From CAZUNB01 sp044227985 (GTDB lineage: Bacteria > Patescibacteriota > Saccharimonadia > Saccharimonadales > JAGPDM01): a stretch of DNA of 49,103 nucleotides. Of the stretch, positions 23,316 through 31,541 are shown one piece after another. How positions within the stretch are numbered: position 1 is the first letter of the stretch; every line of letters starts with the position of its first letter. The notes under the pieces are model-generated. The model saw nothing but the letters and a program-made list of their open reading frames with translations. It was not told the origin of the DNA and did no database searches. The translations under genes were made by a program, and so were the position numbers. The DNA lies in assembly GCA_044227985.1 (NCBI GenBank), contig JBGAVT010000006.1, positions 1 through 49,103 of the forward strand, given 5' to 3'.

Positions 23316-25484
23316 ATGGCTAAAAAAAAGAAAAGAACAAACAAAAAAAAGTCGAATGCACCAAAGAAGCTTGAGTTTGCTGATGGCATCGCTCAAGAAA
23401 TCGTTGCAGTTTTATTAATTATTATTGCTGTAATTTTATTAGTTGCTGGTTTCGGGCTCGGTGGTCAGCTTCCAACTAGGATGTTTAATGGACTAAGGAC
23501 TTTAGTTGGCTTTGGCGCCTATGTTTTGCCGTTGATACTAATACTGATTGCTGTCCGTATTTTTGCTGATGAGGAGCATCGCACTCCGTGGGTGCTAGTG
23601 CTCGGTTCAGGCATAATATTATCGAGTTTTTCAGGGCTTCTACATCTGTTCTATATGGCCGACGAACCAAGGCAGGCAGCTACTACCGGGATTGGAGGGG
23701 GGTTACTTGGTTATGGCTTAGATAATCTACTGATGTCATTATTCAATCAAGCAACTGCAGCGATTTTCTTAATGGGATTATTTATTATTGGGCTCTTGAT
23801 AGCTTCCCAAGTAACCATACAACGAGTCGTACAGTTCATCTCGGAGTGGCGCGATATGCGAAAAACAGGTAAAGATAATGGTGATGGTGCTAGTGAATTA
23901 AGTCGAGAGTCAGCAACAGCAACCGAACGGCATTCACCAACTTTGAACACCAATGTCCCTATCGAAAAACCTGCCGAACGTAAAGAGCGTGTTAATAAAC
24001 TAGCCAAACAGAAAGCCGAAGAAGATCAAGCTTTGACGATGAGTGCAGATCCAGAGTGGAACTTCCCAGATGTAAAATTGCTATCAGATAAGCAAGAAAA
24101 AGCTGATGCTGGAGATTGGCGCGGAAATGCTGAAATTATTCGCCAAACCCTTGAGGACTTTAAAGTTCCAGTACAGATGGGCGATATCAATGTTGGACCT
24201 CGAGTGACCCAGTATACCTTGATGCCAGAAAGCGGTGTGCGTCTGACTAAGATAACTGCGCTTGAGCAAAACATTGCTCTTAATTTAGCTGCAACCTCGA
24301 TTCGCATCGAAGCACCAATCCCAGGTAAGCGTGCCGTTGGTATCGAAGTACCGAATCAAAAATCAGCCAATGTTAGATTGAGAAGTATTCTAGAGAGTGC
24401 TCCGTGGAAAAAAGCTCATTCATCCCTAACGTTTGTGATTGGACAGGATATTTCTGGACAACCAACTGTAGCAGAACTTGAAAAGATGCCCCATCTTTTG
24501 ATTGCTGGTGCTACTGGTTCTGGTAAATCGGTTATGATAAATACTTTTCTGGCGAGTTTGTTGTATCGTAACTCACCGAGTGAAATGAAACTTATTTTAG
24601 TTGACCCCAAGCAAGTAGAATTAACACCTTATAACGATCTTCCGCACTTGCTAACTCCAGTAATCATCGATCCAGAGAAGTGTATCAGTGCGCTAAAATG
24701 GTCAGTAGCGGAGATGGAGCGACGCTACAGTATGCTCGCAGAAGCAGGCAAGCGAAATATCGAAGATTACAACAAACTCAAGAATCAGGATCATATGCCC
24801 TATATCGTAATCGTGATTGATGAACTAGCTGATTTGATGATGGTGGCTGCTCGTGACGTTGAGTCATTGATTGTACGCTTGGCACAAAAAGCTCGTGCCA
24901 CCGGTATCCATTTAACCCTTGCTACGCAGCGACCAAGCGTTGATGTAATTACTGGTCTGATCAAGGCTAACATTCCAGCCCGTATTGCCTTCACGGTCAC
25001 TAGCCAAATTGATTCACGAACAATCCTTGACCAGGGTGGTGCGGAGAAACTGCTTGGATCTGGCGACATGCTCTATAGCTCGCCAACTGCACCGAAACCA
25101 ATCCGTTTACAAGGCGCGTTTGTAAGTGACAAAGAGCTTAATATGATTACGGATCATATTAAAATGGAGCGAGCACCAGACTATAATGATGATATTATTT
25201 CCCAGCCTGTACAGATTGGCGGTAAGTCAGGTGGAATAGTTCCAGATGCTGATGCGTCAGACGATTCGCTCTACAATGATGCCATAAAAGTTGTTATCGA
25301 AGCCAAGAAAGCTAGTGCCAGTATGCTACAACGACGTTTACGCGTTGGTTATGGTCGAGCAGCTCGCATGATTGAAACTATGGAAGAACAGGGTATAATC
25401 GGTCCAGCTGATGGTTCAAGGCCACGTGAGGTTTTGGTTAGTAGTATTGAAGACATGGATAATGATGGCGAAGCAGAGCTTTAA
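23316..25484 (+). CDS. ftsK: DNA translocase FtsK/SpoIIIE
   Basis: FtsK pumps DNA at the division septum and helps resolve chromosome dimers with Xer recombinases; a Xer gene lies at 47836. The 722 residues start with a Lys-rich tail, then about four membrane helices (about 28-165) and a charged linker of about 100 residues. The motor has Walker A at about residue 398 (LIAGATGSGKSVMI), Walker B (VIVIDELADLMM) and ATQRPSVDVITG. A C-terminal gamma-type winged helix (DSLYNDAIKVVIEAKKASAS...RVGYGRAARMIETMEEQGIIGP) reads DNA polarity sequences in known homologues. The linker is much shorter than in E. coli FtsK (1329 residues). It overlaps the next gene by 20 nt. Confidence 0.96.
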   Translation: MAKKKKRTNKKKSNAPKKLEFADGIAQEIVAVLLIIIAVILLVAGFGLGGQLPTRMFNGLRTLVGFGAYVLPLILILIAVRIFADEEHRTPWVLVLGSGIILSSFSGLLHLFYMADEPRQAATTGIGGGLLGYGLDNLLMSLFNQATAAIFLMGLFIIGLLIASQVTIQRVVQFISEWRDMRKTGKDNGDGASELSRESATATERHSPTLNTNVPIEKPAERKERVNKLAKQKAEEDQALTMSADPEWNFPDVKLLSDKQEKADAGDWRGNAEIIRQTLEDFKVPVQMGDINVGPRVTQYTLMPESGVRLTKITALEQNIALNLAATSIRIEAPIPGKRAVGIEVPNQKSANVRLRSILESAPWKKAHSSLTFVIGQDISGQPTVAELEKMPHLLIAGATGSGKSVMINTFLASLLYRNSPSEMKLILVDPKQVELTPYNDLPHLLTPVIIDPEKCISALKWSVAEMERRYSMLAEAGKRNIEDYNKLKNQDHMPYIVIVIDELADLMMVAARDVESLIVRLAQKARATGIHLTLATQRPSVDVITGLIKANIPARIAFTVTSQIDSRTILDQGGAEKLLGSGDMLYSSPTAPKPIRLQGAFVSDKELNMITDHIKMERAPDYNDDIISQPVQIGGKSGGIVPDADASDDSLYNDAIKVVIEAKKASASMLQRRLRVGYGRAARMIETMEEQGIIGPADGSRPREVLVSSIEDMDNDGEAEL

Positions 25485-26097
25485 TTCTAGTATTGAAGCT
25501 GAACGCCAGAAGCTCGGTAAGCGACTTGAACAAGCTCGGGCCGCACAGCGATTGAGTAAAAAAGCCGCCTCGCGGCAAACGCAGATAAGCACAGCTCAAA
25601 TTGACAGTTTTGAAACAGGTAAGTGGCAAGATGGTGTCTACAACCGTGGTCTAGTTCAGACGTACGCTCGTTACTTAGCGATGGTTGTTGAATGGCAGCA
25701 AATTAAAGAAGTTACTGCGAAAACAAAAACTGAACCGTTGTTACGAAGTTTTGTCACTAGTCGTATCTCAACAATTTTTTTGATTAGCTCAATATTCTTC
25801 GGCCTTTTTGGCTATGTTGGTTACCAGGTATATCAGTTCACAAAGCCGCCCGAGCTGAAAGTTGAATTACCACGTAATCTCAGTGCCAAAACCAACAATG
25901 ACTTTATGGTCGTCCGTGGTGTAACGGATGAAGATGCAGAGGTTAGCATCAATGGAATCTCAGTCGATACTCAAGAGGATGGTAAATTTGAGAAGAGAGT
26001 TTATTTAGCAACGGGCAAGAATGAGCTGTTGGTAGAGGCCGTGAATCAGCAGGGAAAACGAGCCCATGAAACCGTAATTATTATCTCTGAAAGCTAA
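25465..26097 (+). CDS. RodZ-like HTH membrane protein
   Basis: The N-terminal part (about residues 10-90) is an HTH like that of RodZ/XRE proteins (LGKRLEQARAAQRLSKKAASRQTQIS and IDSFETGKW). One membrane helix follows (about residues 105-130, ISTIFLISSIFFGLFGYVGYQV), then an Ig-like outer domain of about 70 residues (DEDAEVSINGISVDTQEDGKFEKRV). RodZ links the MreB cytoskeleton to the cell wall. Here the helix-turn-helix and topology match, but MreB is not in the window. The start at 25465 (MAKQSFNSS) lies inside the ftsK end, and an ATG at 25462 is equally possible. The coupling to ftsK suggests a division or cell-shape role. Confidence 0.7.
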   Translation: MAKQSFNSSIEAERQKLGKRLEQARAAQRLSKKAASRQTQISTAQIDSFETGKWQDGVYNRGLVQTYARYLAMVVEWQQIKEVTAKTKTEPLLRSFVTSRISTIFLISSIFFGLFGYVGYQVYQFTKPPELKVELPRNLSAKTNNDFMVVRGVTDEDAEVSINGISVDTQEDGKFEKRVYLATGKNELLVEAVNQQGKRAHETVIIISES

Positions 26098-26120
26098 CAA
26101 AAATATTTCTTAAATTTTTT

Positions 26121-26129
26121 TGTTATTAT
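26121..26129 (+). promoter_or_regulatory. Extended -10 promoter, leaderless start for the aminotransferase
   Basis: TGT-TATTAT ends 9 nt before the ATG at 26138. The only other nearby ATG (26134) is closed after four codons. No Shine-Dalgarno site is present. Confidence 0.5.
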
Positions 26130-26137
26130 TAAAATGA

Positions 26138-27244
26138 ATGAAAATTAATCAATGGCAAAAAGTTAGAGAAGAATATCCGGTCTTCAAAGAACGGGTATAT
26201 TTACGAACAAATGGCGGCGGGCCTCTCTCAAAAAAGTATCTTAGCGCCCAGTGCGCTGTGTTGAGTGAAGCATCTAGCATTGGTAGAATTTGGGAAAAGT
26301 ACACACCCTACCTTGGCGAAGCTAGAGAACTCGTCGGAGAATTATTTAACTGTAATAGCGAAGAAGTAGGCTTTACTCACAATGTTTCTTTAGCGATCAA
26401 TCATATTGCTGCTATGCTGCCCAGCCATTATAAAGTCCTCACCTTTAGCGATGAATACCCATCAAATACAATACCTTGGATTGAGAGAGGATTCGAAATC
26501 AATTGTATAGACTCTTCCAATAGTGGTGTTATTTCAGTCGATGAAGTAAAAAAGGCAGTCAAAGACAATGTTAAAGTTTTAGTTATAAGTCATGTCGAAT
26601 ACAGCACAGGCTTCATGAATGACCTTAAAGAGATAGGAGAAATATGTACAGAGAACAACATAGTGTTTATTGTTGATGCAACACAGAGTGCGGGTGTGGT
26701 AATGATTGACTTTAAAGCTATAAATGCAAGCGCACTTGTTTTTGGAACACATAAATGGCTTAATGCTGGTTACAGCATGGCGTGTATGATCGTCTCAGTA
26801 AATTTTATGCAACAATATAGGTCCAATATTGTTGGTTGGCATAGTGTGGTTTTAAAGAGCGGCTATACTACGCAACAATATCAACTCAAGCAAAATGCTT
26901 CGGTCTTTGAGCTCGGCCATCCAGATTTTATTTCAGTATTTGCGCTAGTAGCTCAGCTAAAATTTATTCAAAGTATTGGTTTAATTTATATTGCAGAAAG
27001 AATAAGTGAGCTCAGAGCTTATCTTACAAAAAAGTGTGATCAGTCAGGCGTTTTGGTTATCAGCGCCTTCAAAACACAGAACGAATCAGGTCTAGTAGTT
27101 CTTTCTTCTCCTAATGATGTCTACGAAAAGCTGAAGGAGTTTAATATTGACGTGACATATCGAAACAATGAGATTTTGGTTGCGTTAAGCTACTACAATA
27201 ATAAGAGCGACATAGATACCTTGCTTAAAGCAATCGTAAGCTAA
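26138..27244 (+). CDS. Class V PLP-dependent aminotransferase (cysteine desulfurase / isopenicillin N epimerase-like)
   Basis: The 368-residue protein is of class V fold: RTNGGGPLSKKY at the start, VEYSTGFMNDLKEI in the middle, the cofactor Asp in FIVDATQSAG, and the Schiff-base Lys in FGTHKWLNAG. Members include cysteine desulfurases (NifS/SufS) and isopenicillin epimerases. The active-site Cys of a desulfurase loop is not apparent in the expected C-terminal region, so desulfurase activity is doubtful. No sulfur-cluster gene is next to it. The gene stands alone, with its own promoter and a 131-nt gap before rpsF. Confidence 0.7.
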   Translation: MKINQWQKVREEYPVFKERVYLRTNGGGPLSKKYLSAQCAVLSEASSIGRIWEKYTPYLGEARELVGELFNCNSEEVGFTHNVSLAINHIAAMLPSHYKVLTFSDEYPSNTIPWIERGFEINCIDSSNSGVISVDEVKKAVKDNVKVLVISHVEYSTGFMNDLKEIGEICTENNIVFIVDATQSAGVVMIDFKAINASALVFGTHKWLNAGYSMACMIVSVNFMQQYRSNIVGWHSVVLKSGYTTQQYQLKQNASVFELGHPDFISVFALVAQLKFIQSIGLIYIAERISELRAYLTKKCDQSGVLVISAFKTQNESGLVVLSSPNDVYEKLKEFNIDVTYRNNEILVALSYYNNKSDIDTLLKAIVS

Positions 27245-27285
27245 GCTTTAATGAGTTGTATTTTCTAGGGATGAGTGCCCAAGTT

Positions 27286-27314
27286 TTGACTTGAAGAGAG
27301 AATTACAATATAAT
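27286..27314 (+). promoter_or_regulatory. rpsF operon promoter (TTGACT-17-TATAAT)
   Basis: A near-consensus -35 (27286-27291), a 17-nt spacer and a perfect -10 (27309-27314) predict transcription from about 27321, leaving a leader of about 55 nt before rpsF. Confidence 0.75.
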
Positions 27315-27333
27315 TGCAAGTATTATTAGCCCT

Positions 27334-27354
27334 GCCTCAAGCTCGACTTGAGGC
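27334..27354 (+). promoter_or_regulatory. Hairpin in the rpsF leader
   Basis: GCCTCAAG (27334-27341) pairs perfectly with CTTGAGGC (27347-27354) around a 5-nt loop. It lies between the predicted transcription start and the AAGGGAGAAG ribosome site of rpsF. Ribosomal protein leaders often carry autoregulatory stems, and an S6:S18-binding motif is known from other bacteria. This stem does not obviously match it. Confidence 0.45.
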
Positions 27355-27375
27355 TTAACAACCAAAGGGAGAAGC

Positions 27376-27744
27376 ATGAAACGCTACGAAATCGTCGTTT
27401 TACTACACCCAGATCTAGAAATTGATCTGGAAAAACCACAGAAAAAAATAGAAAAAATAATTAAGGATGTTGGTGGTAAAATCCAAGTCACCGATAATTG
27501 GGGTAAGCGTCGTCTAGCATATCCTATTACCGGACTTGATTACGCTGTTTATATCTACTATGAGGTAGAAATCGACAATGATAAAGTTGCTGAAATTGAC
27601 GCAACCTTCAACATTACTAACGAAATTTTACGTCATATGATTACAGTACACATCGATCGTTCTGCTGAGGACGCAGAAGCCGAAGAGCGTGCACGAAAAG
27701 CTAAGGCTTACAGTGAGAAAAACAAAGATAAAGAGGAGGCATAG
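27376..27744 (+). CDS. rpsF: 30S ribosomal protein S6
   Basis: S6 pairs with S18 on the 30S platform. The 122 residues begin MKRYEIVVLLHPDLE and contain the family strand GKRRLAYPITGLDYAVYIYYEVE and LRHMITVHID. The tail is acidic and Glu-rich (EDAEAEERARKAKAYSEKNKDKEEA). The start is set by AAGGGAGAAG 6 nt upstream. The stop TAG is followed at once by the ssb ATG, the common rpsF-ssb-rpsR order. Confidence 0.97.
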   Translation: MKRYEIVVLLHPDLEIDLEKPQKKIEKIIKDVGGKIQVTDNWGKRRLAYPITGLDYAVYIYYEVEIDNDKVAEIDATFNITNEILRHMITVHIDRSAEDAEAEERARKAKAYSEKNKDKEEA

Positions 27745-28209
27745 ATGGCAAAGGGTTTTAACCAAGTCACTATCATGGGTAACCTTACAAAAGACCCAGA
27801 AACACGCTCAACTCCATCTGGACAGAGCGTTACGAACTTAAGCGTAGCTGTAAACCGCTCATGGACTGGTAAAGATGGTCAGGCACAAGACAGTGTTGAC
27901 TATTTTGATTGTGTCGCTTGGGGCAAAGCGGGCGAGATTATTGCTCAATATACTCAAAAGGGAAGTAAACTCTTACTGTCGGGTCGTCTCCAAACCAGAA
28001 ACTGGGAAGACAAGAATGGTTCGAAGCGCAAGTCTGTCGAAATTGTTGTCACTGACTTTAACTTTATGGATTCAGCTGGCGGCGGTAGTCGCAGTGGGTC
28101 TTCATCGTCTAGCAGTAGTAACGATAGTGCACCATCATCTTCTAATGAGACTCCGACTGATGATATCGATGCAGATAAACCTGTTGATCTCTCAGAAATC
28201 CCATTTTAA
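27745..28209 (+). CDS. ssb: Single-stranded DNA-binding protein
   Basis: SSB coats single-stranded DNA during replication and repair. The OB-fold occupies residues 1-108 (NQVTIMGNLTKDPETRSTPSG, VDYFDCVAWGKAGEIIAQYTQKGSKLLLSGRLQTR). It is followed by a Ser/Gly-rich linker and an acidic tail ending in EIPF, the usual protein-interaction tip (DDIPF in E. coli). At 154 residues it is normal for the family. It lies directly after rpsF and is probably translated by coupling. Confidence 0.96.
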   Translation: MAKGFNQVTIMGNLTKDPETRSTPSGQSVTNLSVAVNRSWTGKDGQAQDSVDYFDCVAWGKAGEIIAQYTQKGSKLLLSGRLQTRNWEDKNGSKRKSVEIVVTDFNFMDSAGGGSRSGSSSSSSSNDSAPSSSNETPTDDIDADKPVDLSEIPF

Positions 28210-28243
28210 TTAGTTAATCAATAAAAAGTAAAAGGAATTAAAC

Positions 28244-28432
28244 ATGCGCCAAAGAAACGAAATAAACTATTTTGACTATAAAGACTTCAAAAGTCTACAG
28301 AAGTTCGTCAATCCATATGGTCAGATTGAATCACGCAAGAAGACAGGACTAAGTGCTAAACAGCAACGTGAACTAACTGTCGCCATCAAGCGTGCTCGAC
28401 ATCTTGCACTTCTACCATTCGTAGCGAGATAG
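28244..28432 (+). CDS. rpsR: 30S ribosomal protein S18
   Basis: This small basic protein (62 residues) has the S18 core NYFDYKDFKSLQKFVNPYGQI and the conserved KTGLSAKQQRELTVAIKRARHLALLPF ending. S18 binds S6. No zinc-type Cys residues are present, as in many S18 variants. An AAAGGAAT site precedes the ATG. It is third in rpsF-ssb-rpsR and 6 nt before efp. Confidence 0.96.
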   Translation: MRQRNEINYFDYKDFKSLQKFVNPYGQIESRKKTGLSAKQQRELTVAIKRARHLALLPFVAR

Positions 28433-28438
28433 TCGGCT

Positions 28439-28999
28439 ATGCTCGGCGTAACAGATCTTAAGAAAGACACACTAGTACAACTCAATGGTGTGCCTTACCG
28501 TGTAACTGACTATGCCCAAAAACAAATGGGTCGTGGCGGTTCAATAGTAAACGTTAAGTTAAAAAACTTGCTTGACGGCTCAGTTATCCCAAAAACTTTC
28601 AAAGGTAACGAGAAAGTCGATAGTGCTGAAGTTACAAATGAGAATGTCCAGTTCTTATATAGAGAAGGCGCTGAGTATTTCTTTATGAATCAGTCAAACT
28701 ACGAACAGTTTTCAGTCGACGGGGATTTGATTGGTTCGGCAGCTGAACTGATGAATGACGGCATAGAAGTCGTTGCCAAGTATTTTGAGAGCCGTGTTAT
28801 TGCAGTTGAATTGCCTATAAAAATCTCTCTCAAGGTTCTTGAAACTCCAGATGTAACTAAGGGAGATACCCAAAGTACAGTCCAAAAAGAAGCTACGCTA
28901 GAAACTGGTGCAGTAGTTCAGGTGCCAATCTTTATTAAGCCTGGCGATTCAGTCGTGGTTGATACGCGTGACAGTAGCTACGTCGAACGAGCCAAGTAA
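28439..28999 (+). CDS. efp: Translation elongation factor P with Arg at the tip loop
   Basis: EF-P rescues ribosomes stalled at proline runs. The three-domain protein (186 residues) is complete, with the C-terminal domain ending SVVVDTRDSSYVERAK. The tip loop that reaches into the peptidyl centre reads QMGRGGSI, with Arg32 where many homologues carry a lysine that is lysylated (EpmA) or hydroxylated. Arg at this position is rhamnosylated by EarP in other bacteria, but no EarP is visible here. Proline-rich proteins in this window (13235, 15877) would depend on it. Confidence 0.94.
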   Translation: MLGVTDLKKDTLVQLNGVPYRVTDYAQKQMGRGGSIVNVKLKNLLDGSVIPKTFKGNEKVDSAEVTNENVQFLYREGAEYFFMNQSNYEQFSVDGDLIGSAAELMNDGIEVVAKYFESRVIAVELPIKISLKVLETPDVTKGDTQSTVQKEATLETGAVVQVPIFIKPGDSVVVDTRDSSYVERAK

Positions 29000-29004
29000 C
29001 TACC

Positions 29005-29742
29005 ATGTCCCAAAAGATTAGACTTGATAAGCTTTTGTATGAAGTCAAAGGTTTGAAAAGTCGTGCCGAGGCTTCGGCGCTTATAATGGCGGGACGAGTG
29101 AGTGTTGACGGTAAGAAAGTTGATAAGGCCGGTTTTTATGTGAAGCCCGATGTCGAGCTGCAGATAAAAGCCGGGCCGCGGTATGTATCAAGAGCGGGCG
29201 GTAAACTAGCATCGGTTGCCGATGAATTTCATATGAATTTTAAAAATAAAATCGTACTCGATGTTGGCTCATCGACTGGAGGCTTTACTGATTTCGCACT
29301 GCAAAACGGTGCAATAAAAGTTTATGCAGTTGATGTTGGCACAAATCAACTTGAGTGGAAACTTCGCCAAGATCCGCGCGTAGTGGTGCTTGAGAAAACA
29401 GATATTCGTGATCTTCAAGGTCTGGTAGATATTCCACAGATCGTCGTCATTGATGTTTCATTTATTTCACTTCGTCTAGTCCTGCCTGCGGTTGCGCAAT
29501 TAATAGATAGTGACACTGAAGTCTTACCAATGGTAAAACCACAATTCGAAGCCGACTATAAGACTGCCAGTATGCACAAAGGTGTTATTAAGAATAATAC
29601 GATCCGCCGCGGTATTTTAAAAGATATGGAGCTTTGGATGCAGGGCAATGGTTGGGTCATTTCTGACAAAGCCGATTCAGCGGTTCACGGCGCTAAAGGT
29701 AACATAGAACGGTTTTATAAACTCAATCTAGCCAAAAAATAA
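29005..29742 (+). CDS. tlyA: TlyA-type rRNA 2'-O-methyltransferase (S4 + FtsJ)
   Basis: TlyA methylates ribose of C1409 of 16S and C1920 of 23S rRNA in mycobacteria, and related proteins act as haemolysin-family methylases. Residues 1-60 form the S4 RNA-binding domain (IRLDKLLYEVKGLKSRAEASALIMAGRVSVDGKKVDKAG). The remainder is the FtsJ-like Rossmann fold with SAM-binding VLDVGSSTGGFTDFALQNGA and the VIDVSFISL segment. Length (245) is normal. It follows efp by 5 nt and ends the rpsF operon. Confidence 0.9.
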   Translation: MSQKIRLDKLLYEVKGLKSRAEASALIMAGRVSVDGKKVDKAGFYVKPDVELQIKAGPRYVSRAGGKLASVADEFHMNFKNKIVLDVGSSTGGFTDFALQNGAIKVYAVDVGTNQLEWKLRQDPRVVVLEKTDIRDLQGLVDIPQIVVIDVSFISLRLVLPAVAQLIDSDTEVLPMVKPQFEADYKTASMHKGVIKNNTIRRGILKDMELWMQGNGWVISDKADSAVHGAKGNIERFYKLNLAKK

Positions 29743-29760
29743 CTATTAAGATTATTTTTT
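29734..29760 (+). terminator. Candidate terminator of the rpsF-tlyA operon
   Basis: AAAAAATAA (29734-29742, including the tlyA stop) can pair with TTATTTTTT (29752-29760), leaving a T-run on the 3' side. The stem is entirely A/T. Its strength is low, but the position at the end of the operon is right. Confidence 0.4.
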
Positions 29761-29763
29761 TAA

Positions 29764-30150
29764 TATTTTATTTTCAAGAGTTATTGCTATGGCTTCAAAA
29801 GTAATACAAAACTCTCTTACAAATTAGATAAATACGATGGAACTACTAGGTTCTCGGTTTCTGTAAATCTCGACTAGGACGTATACCTTTGCTGATTTTC
29901 GAATTATTTGGTCTGCCGATAAAAAAGTAATTCCTGAGAAATACATCGCTATTTCAATCAGACACTCTATCAGAAGACTACCCCGAACGTTAATGAGTGA
30001 GCGCTAACGGGAGTCTGATTTGATGCGTTGTTGAACATAACAATGGCTATCTCAAAATATTGCGATAAGCCCAGCGTTTTGCTCAACTTTGACGACAAAG
30101 TTGAATTGATCATTCTAAATGATAAAAATGCATATGCAGAAGCTTTTTGA
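29764..30150 (+). pseudogene. Possible decayed gene in the tlyA-ychF gap
   Basis: The 630-nt gap between two converging genes has no full ORF, but three open fragments follow on the plus strand: 29764-29877 (frame 1), 29867-30007 (frame 2) and 30019-30150 (frame 1). Translations include YKLDKYDGTTRFSVSVNLD, FADFRIIWSADKKVIPEKYI and SVLLNFDDKVELIILNDKN, which look protein-like. Two frame shifts and the intervening stops would be needed to connect them. No family is recognised, and chance open frames are possible. Confidence 0.3.
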
Positions 30151-30155
30151 AATTA

Positions 30156-30189
30156 TTGTGGGTTAATTTCAACAGATGTAAACCCACAA
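30156..30189 (+). repeat. Perfect 9-bp inverted repeat in the gap
   Basis: TTGTGGGTT (30156-30164) pairs with AACCCACAA (30181-30189) around a 16-nt loop. No T-run follows, so it is not a standard terminator for either neighbour. It could be the footprint of a protein-binding site, an RNA stem or a relic. The remaining 180 nt to ychF are A/T-rich, with nothing recognised. Confidence 0.5.
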
Positions 30190-30372
30190 ATTATTCATTA
30201 TCTACCCACTGATATTAAGTAAGATAAGCCATGTATGAGATATTAAATAGCTATTTGGTGTGTAAATGTTTGTGGATAAATAACTGATATATCGTGCATA
30301 AGTATTAATAGCGGAGCTATCAGATACTTTGTTATCTGTTTTTTCTTGATTGAAAAATATCTAGCAGTATAG

Positions 30373-31446
30373 CTAAACGTTGAAACGGAATTCGACTACG
30401 TCGTCAGGTTGCATAATGTAAGCCTTGCCCTCAGTTCGAACCTTACCGACTTTCTTGGCATTAGCTCGTGTTTTCGTCTCAAGTAGATCGTTAAAACTAA
30501 TGATCTCAGCAGCAATAAAACCTCGTTCAAAGTCAGCATGGATAACACCTGCAGCTTGCGGTGCAGTACTGCCAGCTTTAATTGTCCAGGCACGAACTTC
30601 TTTTCCACCTGAGGTTAGATAGGTTTGTAGTCCGAGAGCAGAGAAGCCAACACGGCTCAAGCGAACGAGCCCTGATTCTTTCAGGCCGTATTCTTCCATG
30701 AACATTTCGGCATCTTCGCCGTCAAGTTGAGCGATTTCGGCTTCAATTTTAGCACTGACAAAAACAACATTTTCACTCGGTGCAAGTTCTTGAAGCTCAA
30801 CTTGCTTCGCCTCATCGTTAAGCGTAGCTTCATCGACATTAAAGACATAGATAAATGGCTTTGCGGTCAGGAGACTTAGGTATTCGAGTTCGCTAAGCTC
30901 AACTCCACTATTGATCGCCAAGATACCTTCGTCGAGCTTTGGCTTCAGTTGCTCAAGAAGTGTCATTCGGGATTTGGCTTCTTTGTCTGATTTAGCTTTT
31001 TTGTTTAACTTTGGCATATGATTTTCAATAGTCTGTAGGTCGGCGAGAATTAGTTCAGTGTTGATTGTCTCAATGTCTTTTTTAGGATCGAGATGATTGT
31101 CGACGTGCTGAATGTCGCCATCCTCGAATGCACGCACAACTTGGACGATAGCAGCTGTCTCACGGATATGGCTCAGAAAAGCATTACCCATGCCTTCACC
31201 CTTGTGCGCACCGGCAACTATTCCAGCAATGTCGAGAAACTTCACCGTGGCTGGCACGATTGGTGCGCCATCATACAATTCACTCAGTTGCTGCAGCCTA
31301 TCATCTGGAACGGCTACGATACCCTCATTTGGCTCAATCGTGGCAAATGGATAATTGGCTGCCAAAACATTATTTTTTGTCAGCGCATTAAACAGTGTGC
31401 TTTTACCAACATTAGGTAGCCCTACAATTCCGATCGATAAACTCAT
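30373..31446 (-). CDS. ychF: Ribosome-associated GTPase/ATPase YchF (Obg family)
   Basis: YchF (Ola1) is a widely conserved P-loop NTPase that binds the ribosome and prefers ATP. The G1 motif GLPNVGKSTLFNALT is complete, followed by FATIEPNEGIVAVPD and the DIAGIVAGAHKGEGMGNAFLSHIRE segment. The NKxD position reads NVDE, as expected of YchF. The C-terminal TGS domain ends KVRTEGKAYIMQPDDVVEFRFNV. Length (357) is normal. The ATG is preceded on the minus strand by an extended -10 only 8 nt away. Confidence 0.96.
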   Translation of the reverse strand: MSLSIGIVGLPNVGKSTLFNALTKNNVLAANYPFATIEPNEGIVAVPDDRLQQLSELYDGAPIVPATVKFLDIAGIVAGAHKGEGMGNAFLSHIRETAAIVQVVRAFEDGDIQHVDNHLDPKKDIETINTELILADLQTIENHMPKLNKKAKSDKEAKSRMTLLEQLKPKLDEGILAINSGVELSELEYLSLLTAKPFIYVFNVDEATLNDEAKQVELQELAPSENVVFVSAKIEAEIAQLDGEDAEMFMEEYGLKESGLVRLSRVGFSALGLQTYLTSGGKEVRAWTIKAGSTAPQAAGVIHADFERGFIAAEIISFNDLLETKTRANAKKVGKVRTEGKAYIMQPDDVVEFRFNV

Positions 31447-31453
31447 AGTTACT

Positions 31454-31462
31454 AGTTTAACA
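31454..31462 (-). promoter_or_regulatory. Extended -10 promoter, leaderless start for ychF
   Basis: On the minus strand TGT-TAAACT (31462-31454) ends 8 nt before the A of the ychF ATG (31446). There is no Shine-Dalgarno site. Confidence 0.5.
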
Positions 31463-31529
31463 GATTACTAGCAGAGGCGAATAAATCGACTATTTTGCTT
31501 TTGGCCGTAACGGTAAATATTCTATGCGC

Positions 31530-31535
31530 TATAAT
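31530..31535 (+). promoter_or_regulatory. -10 box, leaderless start for the alpha/beta hydrolase at 31542
   Basis: A perfect TATAAT ends exactly 7 nt before the ATG at 31542. This makes 31542, not the in-frame ATGs at 31524 and 31536, the likely start, since the earlier ones would precede the transcription start. With ychF (31446) it forms a divergent pair. Confidence 0.6.
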
Positions 31536-31541
31536 ATGGAT

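Noticed and set aside
29995..30013. A taatgagtgagcgctaac word like the lac region of cloning vectors
   Set aside because: The match is short and breaks on both sides, so it is not vector sequence.
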